In this document: one piece after another, positions 1 to 8,470 of the stretch
Numbering within the stretch: position 1 is the stretch's first letter
How the letters are laid out: each line of letters opens with the position of its first letter
Assembly: GCF_039523755.1 (NCBI RefSeq)
Contig: NZ_BAAAFX010000002.1
Location: 310,001-374,000 of the forward strand
Length of the DNA stretch: 64,000 nucleotides
Direction of reading: 5' to 3'
Source of the DNA: Tatumella terrea
Lineage (GTDB): Bacteria > Pseudomonadota > Gammaproteobacteria > Enterobacterales > Enterobacteriaceae
Made by a program: the position numbers and the translations under genes
Notes under the pieces: generated by a model
Told to the model about the DNA's origin: nothing
The model's database searches: none
The model's input: only the letters and a program-made list of their open reading frames with translations

Positions 1-785
1 TCTGTACGCTGGGAGGAAATATCCGGACTATCGCCATTGAAGGCGATTTTGATGACTGTCAGGCGCTGGTCAAACAGGCATTTGATGATCAGGAACTGAA
101 ACAGGCCATCGGCCTGAACTCAGCGAACTCGATCAATATCAGCCGGTTACTGGCGCAGATATGCTACTACTTTGAAGCCGTCGCCCAGTTGCCTCAGGAA
201 AAACGTAATCAACTGGTGATCTCAGTCCCCAGCGGCAACTTCGGGGATCTGACCGCAGGTTTGCTGGCGAAGAGCCTGGGGCTGCCGGTGAAGCGTTTTA
301 TCGCAGCCACTAATGCCAATGATACGGTTCCGCGTTTTCTGAGCAGTGGCGACTGGACACCTCATAAAACAGTAGCCACCTTATCGAACGCGATGGATGT
401 CAGCCAGCCGAACAACTGGCCGCGTGTTGAGGAGTTGTTCCGCCGTAAATCGTGGCAGCTGAATGAACTGGGATACGGTGCGCTCAGTGATGAGCAAACC
501 CGGGTGGCGGTACGTGAGCTGGCTGCAGAAGGCTATATTTCTGAACCCCATGCGGCCATCGCCTGGCGGGTTCTGCGTGATCAGTTACAGGACGGTGAGT
601 ATGGTCTGTTCCTGGGAACGGCCCATCCCGCGAAATTTAAGGAAAGCGTGGAAGAGATCCTGCAGCAGACACTGCCACTGCCGGCAGAGCTGGCAGAACG
701 TGCAGAGCTGCCGCTGTTATCTGAGACCTTACCCGCAGATTTTGCTGCGCTGAGACGCTTCCTGACCGGTAACTCAGCGGAATAA
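1..785 (+). CDS. thrC: Threonine synthase, C-terminal part (cut by window start)
   Basis: PLP enzyme that converts O-phosphohomoserine to threonine, the last step of the thr operon pathway. The first complete codon is at position 3 and about 260 C-terminal residues are present; the E. coli protein has 428. Near-identical family blocks are visible, such as LNSANSINISRLLAQ just upstream of the first in-frame Met and SVPSGNFGDLTAGL, the latter being the phosphate-binding loop of the cofactor site. The N-terminal third with the PLP lysine lies outside the window. The stop is followed within 70 bases by the convergent yaaA stop. Confidence 0.97.
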   Translation, partial: CTLGGNIRTIAIEGDFDDCQALVKQAFDDQELKQAIGLNSANSINISRLLAQICYYFEAVAQLPQEKRNQLVISVPSGNFGDLTAGLLAKSLGLPVKRFIAATNANDTVPRFLSSGDWTPHKTVATLSNAMDVSQPNNWPRVEELFRRKSWQLNELGYGALSDEQTRVAVRELAAEGYISEPHAAIAWRVLRDQLQDGEYGLFLGTAHPAKFKESVEEILQQTLPLPAELAERAELPLLSETLPADFAALRRFLTGNSAE

Positions 786-854
786 GGTGTTACCGCCGGC
801 GGGTCGTCAGACCCGCTGTCGTCACCGGTGGCCGGGCAGGTCACGCAGGTTTAC

Positions 855-1628
855 TTATTGTTCGTGACGTTTGAAGACCAGTTCATCTGCACTGCTGCCC
901 GCTTCATCATAGAAATACCCATCGGTATCAAAGGCCTTAAGCTGTTCAACCGAGCTCAGACGGTTGCGGATAATGTAGCGGGTCATCAGTCCGCGGGCTT
1001 TTTTCGCGTAGAAGCTAATCACCTTAAACTTGCCATTCTTTTCATCCAGGAATACCGGTTTCACTATCCGGCCTTTCAGGCTGCCCGGCTTCACCGCTTT
1101 GAAATATTCATCGGAGGCCAGGTTAACCAGCACATCGTCACCCTGATCGGCCAGAGCGTCGTTCAGCACTTTCGTCAGCCTATCTCCCCAGAAACTGTAG
1201 AGGTCTTTACCTTGCGGATTTGACAGTTTAATCCCCATTTCCAGACGGTAAGGCTGCATCAGATCGAGTGGTCGTAACACGCCGTACAGACCGGAAAGCA
1301 TCCGCAGATGTTGCTGTGCAAAGGTGAAATCATCTTCTTCCAGCGTCCCGGCATCCAGCCCGGTATACACATCACCTTTAAAGGCCAGAATCGCCTGGCG
1401 GGCATTGTCAGGGGTAAAGTCTGCCTGCCAGTCATTAAAGCGTTCGGCATTCAGGTGCGCCAGTTTATCGCTGATACTCATCAGGGAGGCTATTTGTGCC
1501 GGGCTTAGCTGGCGGGCGATATCGATAAGTTGCTGCGATGCGGCGAGCAGTTCTGGCTGTGTATATTTTTCAGTGGCCAACGGGCTTTCATAATCCAGCG
1601 TTTTCGCCGGGGATATCACCATTAACAT
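855..1628 (-). CDS. yaaA: Peroxide stress protein YaaA (UPF0246/DUF328)
   Basis: The 257-residue product aligns end to end with E. coli YaaA, beginning with the family signature ISPAKTLD and containing the conserved blocks RMLSGLYGVLRPLD and FYAKKARGLM. YaaA lowers free intracellular iron and DNA damage during hydrogen peroxide stress and is induced by OxyR in E. coli; its biochemistry is only partly understood. It is convergent with thrC and divergent from talB. E. coli has yaaJ between yaaA and talB and yaaX beside thrC; both are absent here. No OxyR site was identified by eye. Confidence 0.95.
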   Translation of the reverse strand: MLMVISPAKTLDYESPLATEKYTQPELLAASQQLIDIARQLSPAQIASLMSISDKLAHLNAERFNDWQADFTPDNARQAILAFKGDVYTGLDAGTLEEDDFTFAQQHLRMLSGLYGVLRPLDLMQPYRLEMGIKLSNPQGKDLYSFWGDRLTKVLNDALADQGDDVLVNLASDEYFKAVKPGSLKGRIVKPVFLDEKNGKFKVISFYAKKARGLMTRYIIRNRLSSVEQLKAFDTDGYFYDEAGSSADELVFKRHEQ

Positions 1629-1889
1629 TTACCATTCCTCTTGATTTCAGGCCCGCAGGCGATAGCTGATAGCCGGAGTTTAACAAAAAAGTTGCACGGA
1701 TTGATCAATCGTTACTATTCCTCCGGGCTATGGTTAACAGGTCTGCCGGCATTTCAGCAGGCCTGAGAGGCTATCCGCACGGCATTATTTCACGGCTGTT
1801 TATCCGGGGCGGCCTTGCGCCTCAGCAAGTGCGTGATATTATCCGGAGAGGCTTTTTACACTGACAGTACAACAGAAGAGAAGCAAAAC

Positions 1890-2843
1890 ATGACGGACAA
1901 ACTTTCATCACTGCGCAAGATCACCACCGTTGTAGCCGATACCGGTGATATCGAAGCAATGAAACTCTACCAGCCACAGGATGCAACCACTAACCCTTCA
2001 CTGATCCTGAATGCTGCACAGATCCCTGAATACCGTAAACTGATCGATGAAGCTATCGAGTGGGCGCGTAAACAAAGCAATGATAAAGAGCAGCAGATTG
2101 CTTTTGCTTCCGACAAGCTGGCGGTAAACATCGGTCTGGAAATTCTGAAATTAATTCCTGGCCGTATCTCAACAGAAGTTGACGCACGTCTTTCTTACGA
2201 TACCGAAGCGAGTATTGCTAAGGCTCATAGCCTGATCAAGCTGTACAATGATGCGGGTATCAGCAATGACCGTATTCTTATCAAGCTGGCATCGACCTGG
2301 CAGGGCATCCGTGCTGCCGAGCAGCTGGAGAAAGAAGGTATCAACTGTAACCTGACGCTGTTGTTCTCTTTCGCTCAGGCCCGTGCCTGCGCAGAAGCGG
2401 GTGTATTCCTGATCTCTCCGTTTGTTGGACGTATTCTGGACTGGTACAAAGCTAACACCGATAAGAAAGAGTATGCCCCTCAGGAAGATCCGGGCGTTGT
2501 TTCTGTCACCGAGATTTATGACTATTACAAACAACATGGTTATGAGACTGTGGTCATGGGTGCCAGCTTCCGTAACACCGGTGAGATTATTGAACTGGCC
2601 GGATGCGACCGTCTGACAATTTCTCCGGCACTGCTGAAAGAACTGTCTGAAACTCAGGGTGAAGTTGAACGTAAACTGAGTTACAGCGGTGAAGTGTCAG
2701 CCCGTCCTGAAAAAATGACCGAAGCTGAATTCCTGTGGGAGCACAACCAGGATCCGATGGCTATCGACAAACTGGCACAGGGTATCCGCAACTTCGCTCT
2801 GGACCAGGGCAAACTGGAAAAAATGATTGCAGACCTGCTGTAA
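1890..2843 (+). CDS. talB: Transaldolase B
   Basis: Cytosolic pentose phosphate enzyme that moves a dihydroxyacetone unit from sedoheptulose 7-phosphate to glyceraldehyde 3-phosphate. The 317-residue product has the length of E. coli TalB. The Schiff-base lysine lies in RILIKLASTWQG near residue 132, and the DATTNPSL motif is near residue 31. The ATG at 1890 is chosen over an upstream in-frame start at 1815 because it matches the family N-terminus (MTDKLSSLRK) and follows a purine-rich AGAAGAG site. A wobble-containing hairpin lies just after the stop. Confidence 0.98.
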   Translation: MTDKLSSLRKITTVVADTGDIEAMKLYQPQDATTNPSLILNAAQIPEYRKLIDEAIEWARKQSNDKEQQIAFASDKLAVNIGLEILKLIPGRISTEVDARLSYDTEASIAKAHSLIKLYNDAGISNDRILIKLASTWQGIRAAEQLEKEGINCNLTLLFSFAQARACAEAGVFLISPFVGRILDWYKANTDKKEYAPQEDPGVVSVTEIYDYYKQHGYETVVMGASFRNTGEIIELAGCDRLTISPALLKELSETQGEVERKLSYSGEVSARPEKMTEAEFLWEHNQDPMAIDKLAQGIRNFALDQGKLEKMIADLL

Positions 2844-2856
2844 TCTTTCCTCTCTC

Positions 2857-2881
2857 CCGCGACACGTTGCGTGTTGCGGGC
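2857..2881 (+). terminator. Hairpin after talB
   Basis: An 11-bp stem with one G-T wobble (CCCGCGACACG pairing with CGTGTTGCGGG) and a TTG loop starts 13 bases after the talB stop. The U tract after it is poor (CTATTACTTCC), so termination may be incomplete and some reading into mog is possible. Confidence 0.55.
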
Positions 2882-2940
2882 TATTACTTCCTGCCTGCCG
2901 CTTTTACTGTTTCGACAGTCTCAATATAAAGTGAATTATC

Positions 2941-3528
2941 ATGAATACTCTACGAATCGGACTGGTGTCGGTCTCTGATCGTGCCTCCCAGGGCCTTTAT
3001 CAGGACCAGGGCATTCCTGCGCTGTCTGACTGGCTGGGTCAGGCGATGGCCACGCCTTTTGTGCTGGAAAGCCGGGTGATCCCTGACGAACAGTCAGTGA
3101 TCGAACAGACCTTATGTGAACTGGTTGATGAATATCATTGTCAGCTGGTGCTGACGACCGGCGGGACCGGACCGGCACTGCGTGATGTCACACCGGAGGC
3201 GACCCTGGCGGTGGGGGATCGTGTCATGCCTGGCTTTGGTGAACAGATGCGCCAGATAAGCCTTCATTTTGTTCCCACCGCCATTTTGTCACGACAAACG
3301 GCCGTTATCCGTCAGCAGTCACTGATCCTGAACTTACCGGGGCAGCCAAAATCGATCAAAGAAACTCTGGAAGGGCTGAAAGATGACACCGGCCATGTCC
3401 GTGTGCCCGGGATTTTTGCAAGTGTACCGTATTGTTTACAGTTGCTTGAGGGGCCTTATGTGGAGACTCACCCCGACGTGGTAGCATCATTCCGTCCTAA
3501 AAGCGCAAGTCGTGAGATAAACGACTAA
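2941..3528 (+). CDS. mog: Molybdopterin adenylyltransferase
   Basis: MogA adenylates molybdopterin before molybdate insertion by MoeA. The 195-residue product matches the E. coli length. It carries the MoCF-domain signature TTGGTGPALRDVTPEAT (about residues 67-83), which forms the MPT-binding site, and the later LPGQPKSIKETL motif. It sits about 100 bases after talB, the same neighbour as in E. coli. Its stop codon lies inside the loop of the downstream hairpin. Confidence 0.97.
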   Translation: MNTLRIGLVSVSDRASQGLYQDQGIPALSDWLGQAMATPFVLESRVIPDEQSVIEQTLCELVDEYHCQLVLTTGGTGPALRDVTPEATLAVGDRVMPGFGEQMRQISLHFVPTAILSRQTAVIRQQSLILNLPGQPKSIKETLEGLKDDTGHVRVPGIFASVPYCLQLLEGPYVETHPDVVASFRPKSASREIND

Positions 3529-3542
3529 ATATCGTTTTTTTT
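3519..3542 (+). terminator. Rho-independent terminator overlapping the mog stop codon
   Basis: AAACGA pairs with TCGTTT around a 7-base loop that contains the mog TAA, and the right arm runs into eight T residues. The stem is short (6 bp, A/T-rich), so strength is uncertain. The last codons of mog form part of the structure. Confidence 0.5.
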
Positions 3543-3644
3543 AAGTGGAAAATTCAGGGGTGCTGGTGTATCAAAATATTGACGATATAGTAATGACGGA
3601 TTTACAACAATAACGTCACCGGACCTCTGAAAAGACGACTTAAC

Positions 3645-4940
3645 ATGGAAAAACACGCTGCAAGACCCCTGAATGCTCAGGACTATAAGACCTTGCTGCT
3701 GGCTGCCCTGGGCGGAGCACTGGAATTTTACGATTTTATCATTTTCGTTTTTTTTGCCGCCGTCATTGGCGAACTCTTTTTCCCCGCGGATATTCCTGAA
3801 TGGCTGCGGCAGGTACAGACCTTCGGGATCTTTGCGGCAGGTTACCTGGCCAGGCCGTTGGGCGGCATCATCATGGCGCATTTCGGCGATATTCTGGGCC
3901 GTAAAAAAATGTTCAGCCTGAGCATTTTACTGATGGCCTTGCCGACACTGGCGATGGGGCTGTTACCTTCCTACGACGTACTTGGCCTGGCCGCTCCGTT
4001 GTTACTGTTACTGATGCGTCTTTTACAGGGCGCTGCTATCGGCGGTGAAGTCCCCGGTGCCTGGGTATTTGTGGCCGAGCATGTGCCGGAAAAGCGTACC
4101 GGGATAGCCTGCGGAACCCTGACCGCCGGTCTCACCGTCGGAATTTTACTTGGGTCGCTGGTGGCCGGTGAAATTAACCGGCATATGACACCTCAGCAGG
4201 TGGCCTCTGTCGGATGGCGTCTGGCGTTTCTGCTGGGGGGCGTGTTCGGATTCGTAGCACTTTTCCTGCGCCGCTGGCTGCAGGAAACCCCGGTGTTTAA
4301 GCAGATGCAACAACAAAAAGCGCTGGCTGAATCGCTGCCTTTACAGGCAGTGATCCGCGATCATCGTAAGAGTCTGATGGTGTCGGTGTTACTGACCTGG
4401 CTATTGTCCGGTGCGCTGGTAGTACTGATCCTGATGGCTCCGGCACTGATGCAGAAGATGTATCACATCCCGGCTGTGGTCAGTTTGCAGGCTAACAGCG
4501 TTGCCACGCTGATGCTTCTTGCCGGGTGTCTGCTGGCCGGGGTGCTGGTCGATCGTTACGGAGCCGGGCCTTGCCTGATTGCCGGGTGCGCATTTCTGGC
4601 GCTGATGACCTGGGTATTTTTCACCGTGACGGCGCTATACCCACAATATCTGTTACCGGTTTATGGGTTGCTGGGGCTGAGTGTCGGAACGGTAGGGATT
4701 GTTCCGTTTGTGATGGTGAGGGCGTTCCCGCCCGCCATACGCTTCAGCGGAATTTCACTGGCCTATAATCTGTCGTATGCCATTTTTGGCGGCCTGACGC
4801 CGGTCATTGTGACGCTGGCGTTACGCCTGACGCCGATGGCACCCTGCGTATACATGGTCAGTCTGTGTGTCATGGGGGCAATAATTGGCGGTTATCTCTG
4901 TCGGCGGAGTCGCGGAGAAACGGTACCGCAAACGGCGTAA
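3645..4940 (+). CDS. MFS transporter, probable metabolite:H+ symporter (MHS) type
   Basis: A 431-residue inner-membrane protein with about 12 hydrophobic segments. The first helix carries the LEFYDF motif typical of the ProP/ShiA/KgtP-like MHS subfamily. The loop between helices 2 and 3 has the MFS signature GDILGRKK (about residues 84-91), and ARPLGG precedes it. GAAIGGEVPGAWVF in helix 4 also fits MHS members. The substrate cannot be read from the sequence; osmolytes, organic acids and aromatic acids are all used by relatives. It occupies the position of acetate transporter satP between mog and dnaK in E. coli, but belongs to a different family. It is followed by a strong terminator and appears monocistronic. 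Confidence 0.88.
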   Translation: MEKHAARPLNAQDYKTLLLAALGGALEFYDFIIFVFFAAVIGELFFPADIPEWLRQVQTFGIFAAGYLARPLGGIIMAHFGDILGRKKMFSLSILLMALPTLAMGLLPSYDVLGLAAPLLLLLMRLLQGAAIGGEVPGAWVFVAEHVPEKRTGIACGTLTAGLTVGILLGSLVAGEINRHMTPQQVASVGWRLAFLLGGVFGFVALFLRRWLQETPVFKQMQQQKALAESLPLQAVIRDHRKSLMVSVLLTWLLSGALVVLILMAPALMQKMYHIPAVVSLQANSVATLMLLAGCLLAGVLVDRYGAGPCLIAGCAFLALMTWVFFTVTALYPQYLLPVYGLLGLSVGTVGIVPFVMVRAFPPAIRFSGISLAYNLSYAIFGGLTPVIVTLALRLTPMAPCVYMVSLCVMGAIIGGYLCRRSRGETVPQTA

Positions 4941-4956
4941 ACCAGGCGGCAGATCT

Positions 4957-4987
4957 GAAAAGCAGCGCGGTGCGCTGTTTTTTTTGA
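4957..4987 (+). terminator. Rho-independent terminator after the MFS transporter
   Basis: The stem CAGCGC/GCGCTG with a GGT loop is flanked by an upstream A run and a downstream run of eight or more T residues. It separates the transporter from the heat-shock promoter of dnaK. Confidence 0.8.
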
Positions 4988-5006
4988 TTTTTTTTCGGGG
5001 TAAACA

Positions 5007-5035
5007 CTTGATGCGTGTTAAAGCAGCCCCATTTA
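5007..5035 (+). promoter_or_regulatory. Sigma-32 heat-shock promoter of dnaKJ
   Basis: CTTGATG (5007-5013) and CCCCATTTA (5027-5035) are separated by 13 bases. This is the same sequence and spacing as the E. coli dnaK P1 promoter recognised by RpoH. Transcription would start near 5042, leaving a 5' UTR of roughly 115 bases before dnaK. Confidence 0.9.
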
Positions 5036-5159
5036 CTTTGTCATGCCGGAGAATGAATCTGAAAAAAAAGTTTTTTCTGCCGCTTGAAATTAGTTTCGGC
5101 GACCACATTTATGGTTCATATCCGAACAAAAACAGAATTTACGTGGGAGATGTGTAGAG

Positions 5160-7067
5160 ATGGGTAAAATTATTGGTATTGACCTGGGTACAACCAATTC
5201 ATGTGTTGCAATTATGGATGGTGGCAAAGCGCGCGTACTGGAAAATGCTGAGGGTGATCGTACCACACCTTCAATCATCGCCTACACTCAGGATGGCGAG
5301 ACTCTGGTAGGTCAGCCTGCTAAACGTCAGGCCGTGACTAACCCGCAAAATACCCTGTTTGCTATTAAGCGTCTGATTGGTCGTCGTTTCCAGGACGAAG
5401 AAGTCCAGCGTGACCTGAAAATCATGCCTTACAAAATCGTCGGTTCAGACAATGGCGATGCCTGGCTGGAAGTGAAAGGCCAGAAAATGGCACCTCCGCA
5501 GATTTCTGCTGAAGTGCTGAAGAAAATGAAAAAAACCGCAGAAGATTATCTGGGTGAGCCGGTGACTGAAGCAGTCATCACCGTACCGGCTTACTTTAAC
5601 GATGCTCAGCGTCAGGCTACTAAAGATGCCGGCCGTATCGCTGGTCTGGAAGTTAAGCGTATCATCAACGAACCTACCGCAGCGGCACTGGCCTACGGTA
5701 TGGATAAAGCACAGGGTAACCGTACTATCGCGGTATATGACCTGGGGGGTGGTACTTTCGATATCTCTATTATCGAAATCGACGAAGTTGATGGCGAAAA
5801 AACCTTTGAAGTTCTGGCAACCAATGGTGATACCCATCTGGGTGGTGAAGACTTCGATAGCCGTCTGATCAACTATCTGGTTGAAGAATTTAAGAAAGAG
5901 CAGGGCATTGACCTGCGTAATGATCCGCTGGCAATGCAGCGTCTGAAAGAAGCGGCAGAGAAAGCAAAAATTGAGCTTTCTTCTGCGCAGCAGACCGACG
6001 TTAACCTGCCATATGTTACTGCGGATGCGACCGGTCCTAAGCACCTGAACATCAAAGTAACACGTTCAAAACTGGAATCACTGGTTGAAGATCTGGTGAC
6101 CCGCTCGATTGAGCCGCTGAAAGTTGCTCTGAACGATGCTGGCCTGTCAGTTTCTGAAATCCATGACGTTATTCTGGTCGGTGGTCAGACCCGTATGCCT
6201 ATGGTTCAGACCAAGGTAAAAGATTTCTTTGGTAAAGAGCCACGTAAAGACGTTAACCCTGATGAAGCTGTCGCTATCGGTGCCGCAGTGCAGGGTGGTG
6301 TTCTGGCCGGTGATGTAAAAGACGTTCTGCTGCTGGATGTCAGCCCGCTGTCCCTGGGTATCGAAACTATGGGCGGTGTGATGACGACCCTGATCAGCAA
6401 GAACACCACTATCCCGACCAAACACAGTCAGGTGTTCTCAACGGCAGAAGACAACCAGTCTGCGGTAACTATCCATGTGCTGCAGGGTGAGCGTAAACGT
6501 TCTTCTGATAACAAGTCGCTGGGTCAGTTTAACCTGGACGGTATTCAGGCAGCACCACGCGGTATGCCGCAGATCGAAGTGACTTTCGACATCGATGCTG
6601 ATGGTATCCTGCACGTTTCTGCTAAAGACAAAAACAGCGGTAAAGAGCAGAAAATCACCATCAAGGCCTCTTCCGGTCTGAACGATGATGAAATCGAAAA
6701 AATGGTTCGTGATGCAGAACTGAATGCAGAATCAGACCGTAAATTCGAAGAACTGGTTCAGGCTCGTAACCAGGGTGACCAGGTTGTTCACAGCACCCGT
6801 AAGCAGTTAGAAGAAGCCGGTGACAAACTGTCTGCTGATGACAAAGCACCGATTGACGCTGCGCTGGCTGAGCTGGAAACTGCGCTGAAAGGCGAAGACA
6901 AAGCGGCTATCGATGCGAAGATTCAGGCACTGGCTGAAGTTTCCGGTAAGCTGATGGAAATGGCTCAGCAGTCCGCTCAGGCGAATGCCGCGGGTGCAGA
7001 TGCTTCAGCTCAGAAAGATGACGATGTTGTCGATGCTGAATTTGAAGAAGTTAAAGATAAAAAATAA
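5160..7067 (+). CDS. dnaK: Hsp70 chaperone DnaK
   Basis: ATP-dependent cytosolic chaperone, 635 residues (E. coli 638). The nucleotide-binding domain occupies roughly residues 1-385, with phosphate loops GIDLGTTNS near the start and DLGGGTFDISI near residue 194; Thr199 (autophosphorylation site) is retained. The conserved linker DVLLLDVSPLSLGIE leads into the substrate-binding domain, and the protein ends in the acidic tail DVVDAEFEEVKDKK. It is co-transcribed with dnaJ. Codon use is that of a highly expressed gene. Confidence 0.99.
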   Translation: MGKIIGIDLGTTNSCVAIMDGGKARVLENAEGDRTTPSIIAYTQDGETLVGQPAKRQAVTNPQNTLFAIKRLIGRRFQDEEVQRDLKIMPYKIVGSDNGDAWLEVKGQKMAPPQISAEVLKKMKKTAEDYLGEPVTEAVITVPAYFNDAQRQATKDAGRIAGLEVKRIINEPTAAALAYGMDKAQGNRTIAVYDLGGGTFDISIIEIDEVDGEKTFEVLATNGDTHLGGEDFDSRLINYLVEEFKKEQGIDLRNDPLAMQRLKEAAEKAKIELSSAQQTDVNLPYVTADATGPKHLNIKVTRSKLESLVEDLVTRSIEPLKVALNDAGLSVSEIHDVILVGGQTRMPMVQTKVKDFFGKEPRKDVNPDEAVAIGAAVQGGVLAGDVKDVLLLDVSPLSLGIETMGGVMTTLISKNTTIPTKHSQVFSTAEDNQSAVTIHVLQGERKRSSDNKSLGQFNLDGIQAAPRGMPQIEVTFDIDADGILHVSAKDKNSGKEQKITIKASSGLNDDEIEKMVRDAELNAESDRKFEELVQARNQGDQVVHSTRKQLEEAGDKLSADDKAPIDAALAELETALKGEDKAAIDAKIQALAEVSGKLMEMAQQSAQANAAGADASAQKDDDVVDAEFEEVKDKK

Positions 7068-7114
7068 TTGCCCATGAAGGGCCGGGCGAGGGGTAAAACC
7101 TTCGCCTTCAACCA

Positions 7115-7146
7115 GCACGGGCGTAGGATAATATCCACGCCCGTGC
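7115..7146 (+). other. Strong hairpin in the dnaK-dnaJ intergenic RNA
   Basis: GCACGGGCGT pairs perfectly with ACGCCCGTGC, and after one bulged A the stem continues GGAT/ATCC around an AAT loop: 14 bp in all. No U tract follows; the dnaJ start is 25 bases on. This suggests an RNA-processing or stabilising element, or a partial attenuator setting the DnaK:DnaJ ratio, rather than a full terminator. Confidence 0.7.
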
Positions 7147-7170
7147 GATCATGTTAAGGGCAATGAAAAA

Positions 7171-8313
7171 ATGGCGAAGAGTGATTACTACGAGGTTTTA
7201 GGCGTATCCAAAACAGCGGATGAGCGTGAAATCAAAAAGGCCTATAAACGGCTGGCAATGAAATATCACCCTGACCGTAATCCGGATGATGCAGAGGCGC
7301 TTGAGAAATTTAAAGAAGTTAAAGAAGCCTATGAAATTCTGACGGATGAACAGAAGCGCGCAGCTTACGACCAGTATGGTCATGCGGCCTTTGAACAAGG
7401 TGGCATGGGCGGCGGCGGATTCGGCGGTGGCTTCGGTGGCGGTGGTGCTGATTTTGGCGATATCTTTGGCGACGTATTTGGCGATATCTTCGGGGGTGGC
7501 CGTCGGCAGCGTTCTGCGCGGGGTTCTGACTTACGTTACAATATGGAACTCACGCTGGAAGAAGCGGTACGCGGTGTCAGCAAAGAGATCCGTATTCCGA
7601 CATTGCAGGAATGCGATACCTGCGATGGCAGCGGTGCAAAAGCAGGTTCAAAACCTCAGACCTGTTCTACCTGTAAAGGGGCCGGTCAGGTCCAGATGCG
7701 TCAGGGGTTCTTTGCGGTTCAGCAACCTTGTCCGACCTGCCAGGGACGCGGGACGATTATCAAAGATCCTTGTAACTCCTGCCACGGTCATGGCCGCGTA
7801 GAAACCACCAAAACACTGTCAGTGAAAATTCCTGCCGGTGTGGATACCGGTGACCGTATTCGTCTGTCAGGCGAAGGTGAAGCGGGTGAACAGGGCGCAC
7901 CTGCCGGTGATTTATATGTTCAGGTGTCGGTGAAAAAACACCCGATCTTTGAACGTGAAGACAGTAACCTCTATTGCGAAGTGCCTATCAATTTTGCCAT
8001 GGCTGCACTGGGGGGCGAAATTGAAGTGCCAACCCTCGATGGCCGGGTAAAACTGAAAATTCCGGCCGGTACACAAACGGATAAATTATTCCGTATGCGC
8101 GGTAAAGGTGTTAAATCGGTGCGTGGTGGCGCTGTGGGTGATCTGTTATGCCGGGTTGTCGTTGAAACCCCGGTGAACCTGAGTGAGAAGCAGAAAGAGC
8201 TGCTTAGCGAACTGGGTGAAACCCTGGGCGGACCTTCAGGTGATAACAATAGCCCGCGCTCAAAAAGCTTTTTTGATGGCGTGAAGAAGTTTTTTGATGA
8301 TCTGACGCGCTAA
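7171..8313 (+). CDS. dnaJ: Hsp40 co-chaperone DnaJ
   Basis: Stimulates the DnaK ATPase and delivers unfolded clients. The 380-residue product has all four type I regions. The J domain contains the HPD motif (YHPDRNP, about residues 31-37). A Gly/Phe-rich stretch spans about 76-112. Four zinc repeats follow: CDTCDGSG, CSTCKGAG, CPTCQGRG and CNSCHGHG, about residues 147-206. The C-terminal substrate-binding domains follow. The start gives the invariant MAKSDYYEVLGV. It lies 103 bases after dnaK and ends at a strong terminator. Confidence 0.99.
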   Translation: MAKSDYYEVLGVSKTADEREIKKAYKRLAMKYHPDRNPDDAEALEKFKEVKEAYEILTDEQKRAAYDQYGHAAFEQGGMGGGGFGGGFGGGGADFGDIFGDVFGDIFGGGRRQRSARGSDLRYNMELTLEEAVRGVSKEIRIPTLQECDTCDGSGAKAGSKPQTCSTCKGAGQVQMRQGFFAVQQPCPTCQGRGTIIKDPCNSCHGHGRVETTKTLSVKIPAGVDTGDRIRLSGEGEAGEQGAPAGDLYVQVSVKKHPIFEREDSNLYCEVPINFAMAALGGEIEVPTLDGRVKLKIPAGTQTDKLFRMRGKGVKSVRGGAVGDLLCRVVVETPVNLSEKQKELLSELGETLGGPSGDNNSPRSKSFFDGVKKFFDDLTR

Positions 8314-8337
8314 CCGGTCTGTTCCGGTAGAGACTGA

Positions 8338-8367
8338 AGCCAGTCCCCCTTGGGGCTGGCTTTTTTT
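8338..8367 (+). terminator. Rho-independent terminator after dnaJ
   Basis: AGCCAGTCCC pairs with GGGGCTGGCT (one G-T wobble) and is followed by seven T residues. It ends the dnaKJ operon. Confidence 0.88.
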
Positions 8368-8470
8368 ATGCTGGCGGAAAGTGCCGGTGAGTTGCGTCAT
8401 GCGATGTTAAAATTTTTACCGACATGTAAAGATATACGGACTTAAGATTCACTGAGAGGATGCTTACGGA

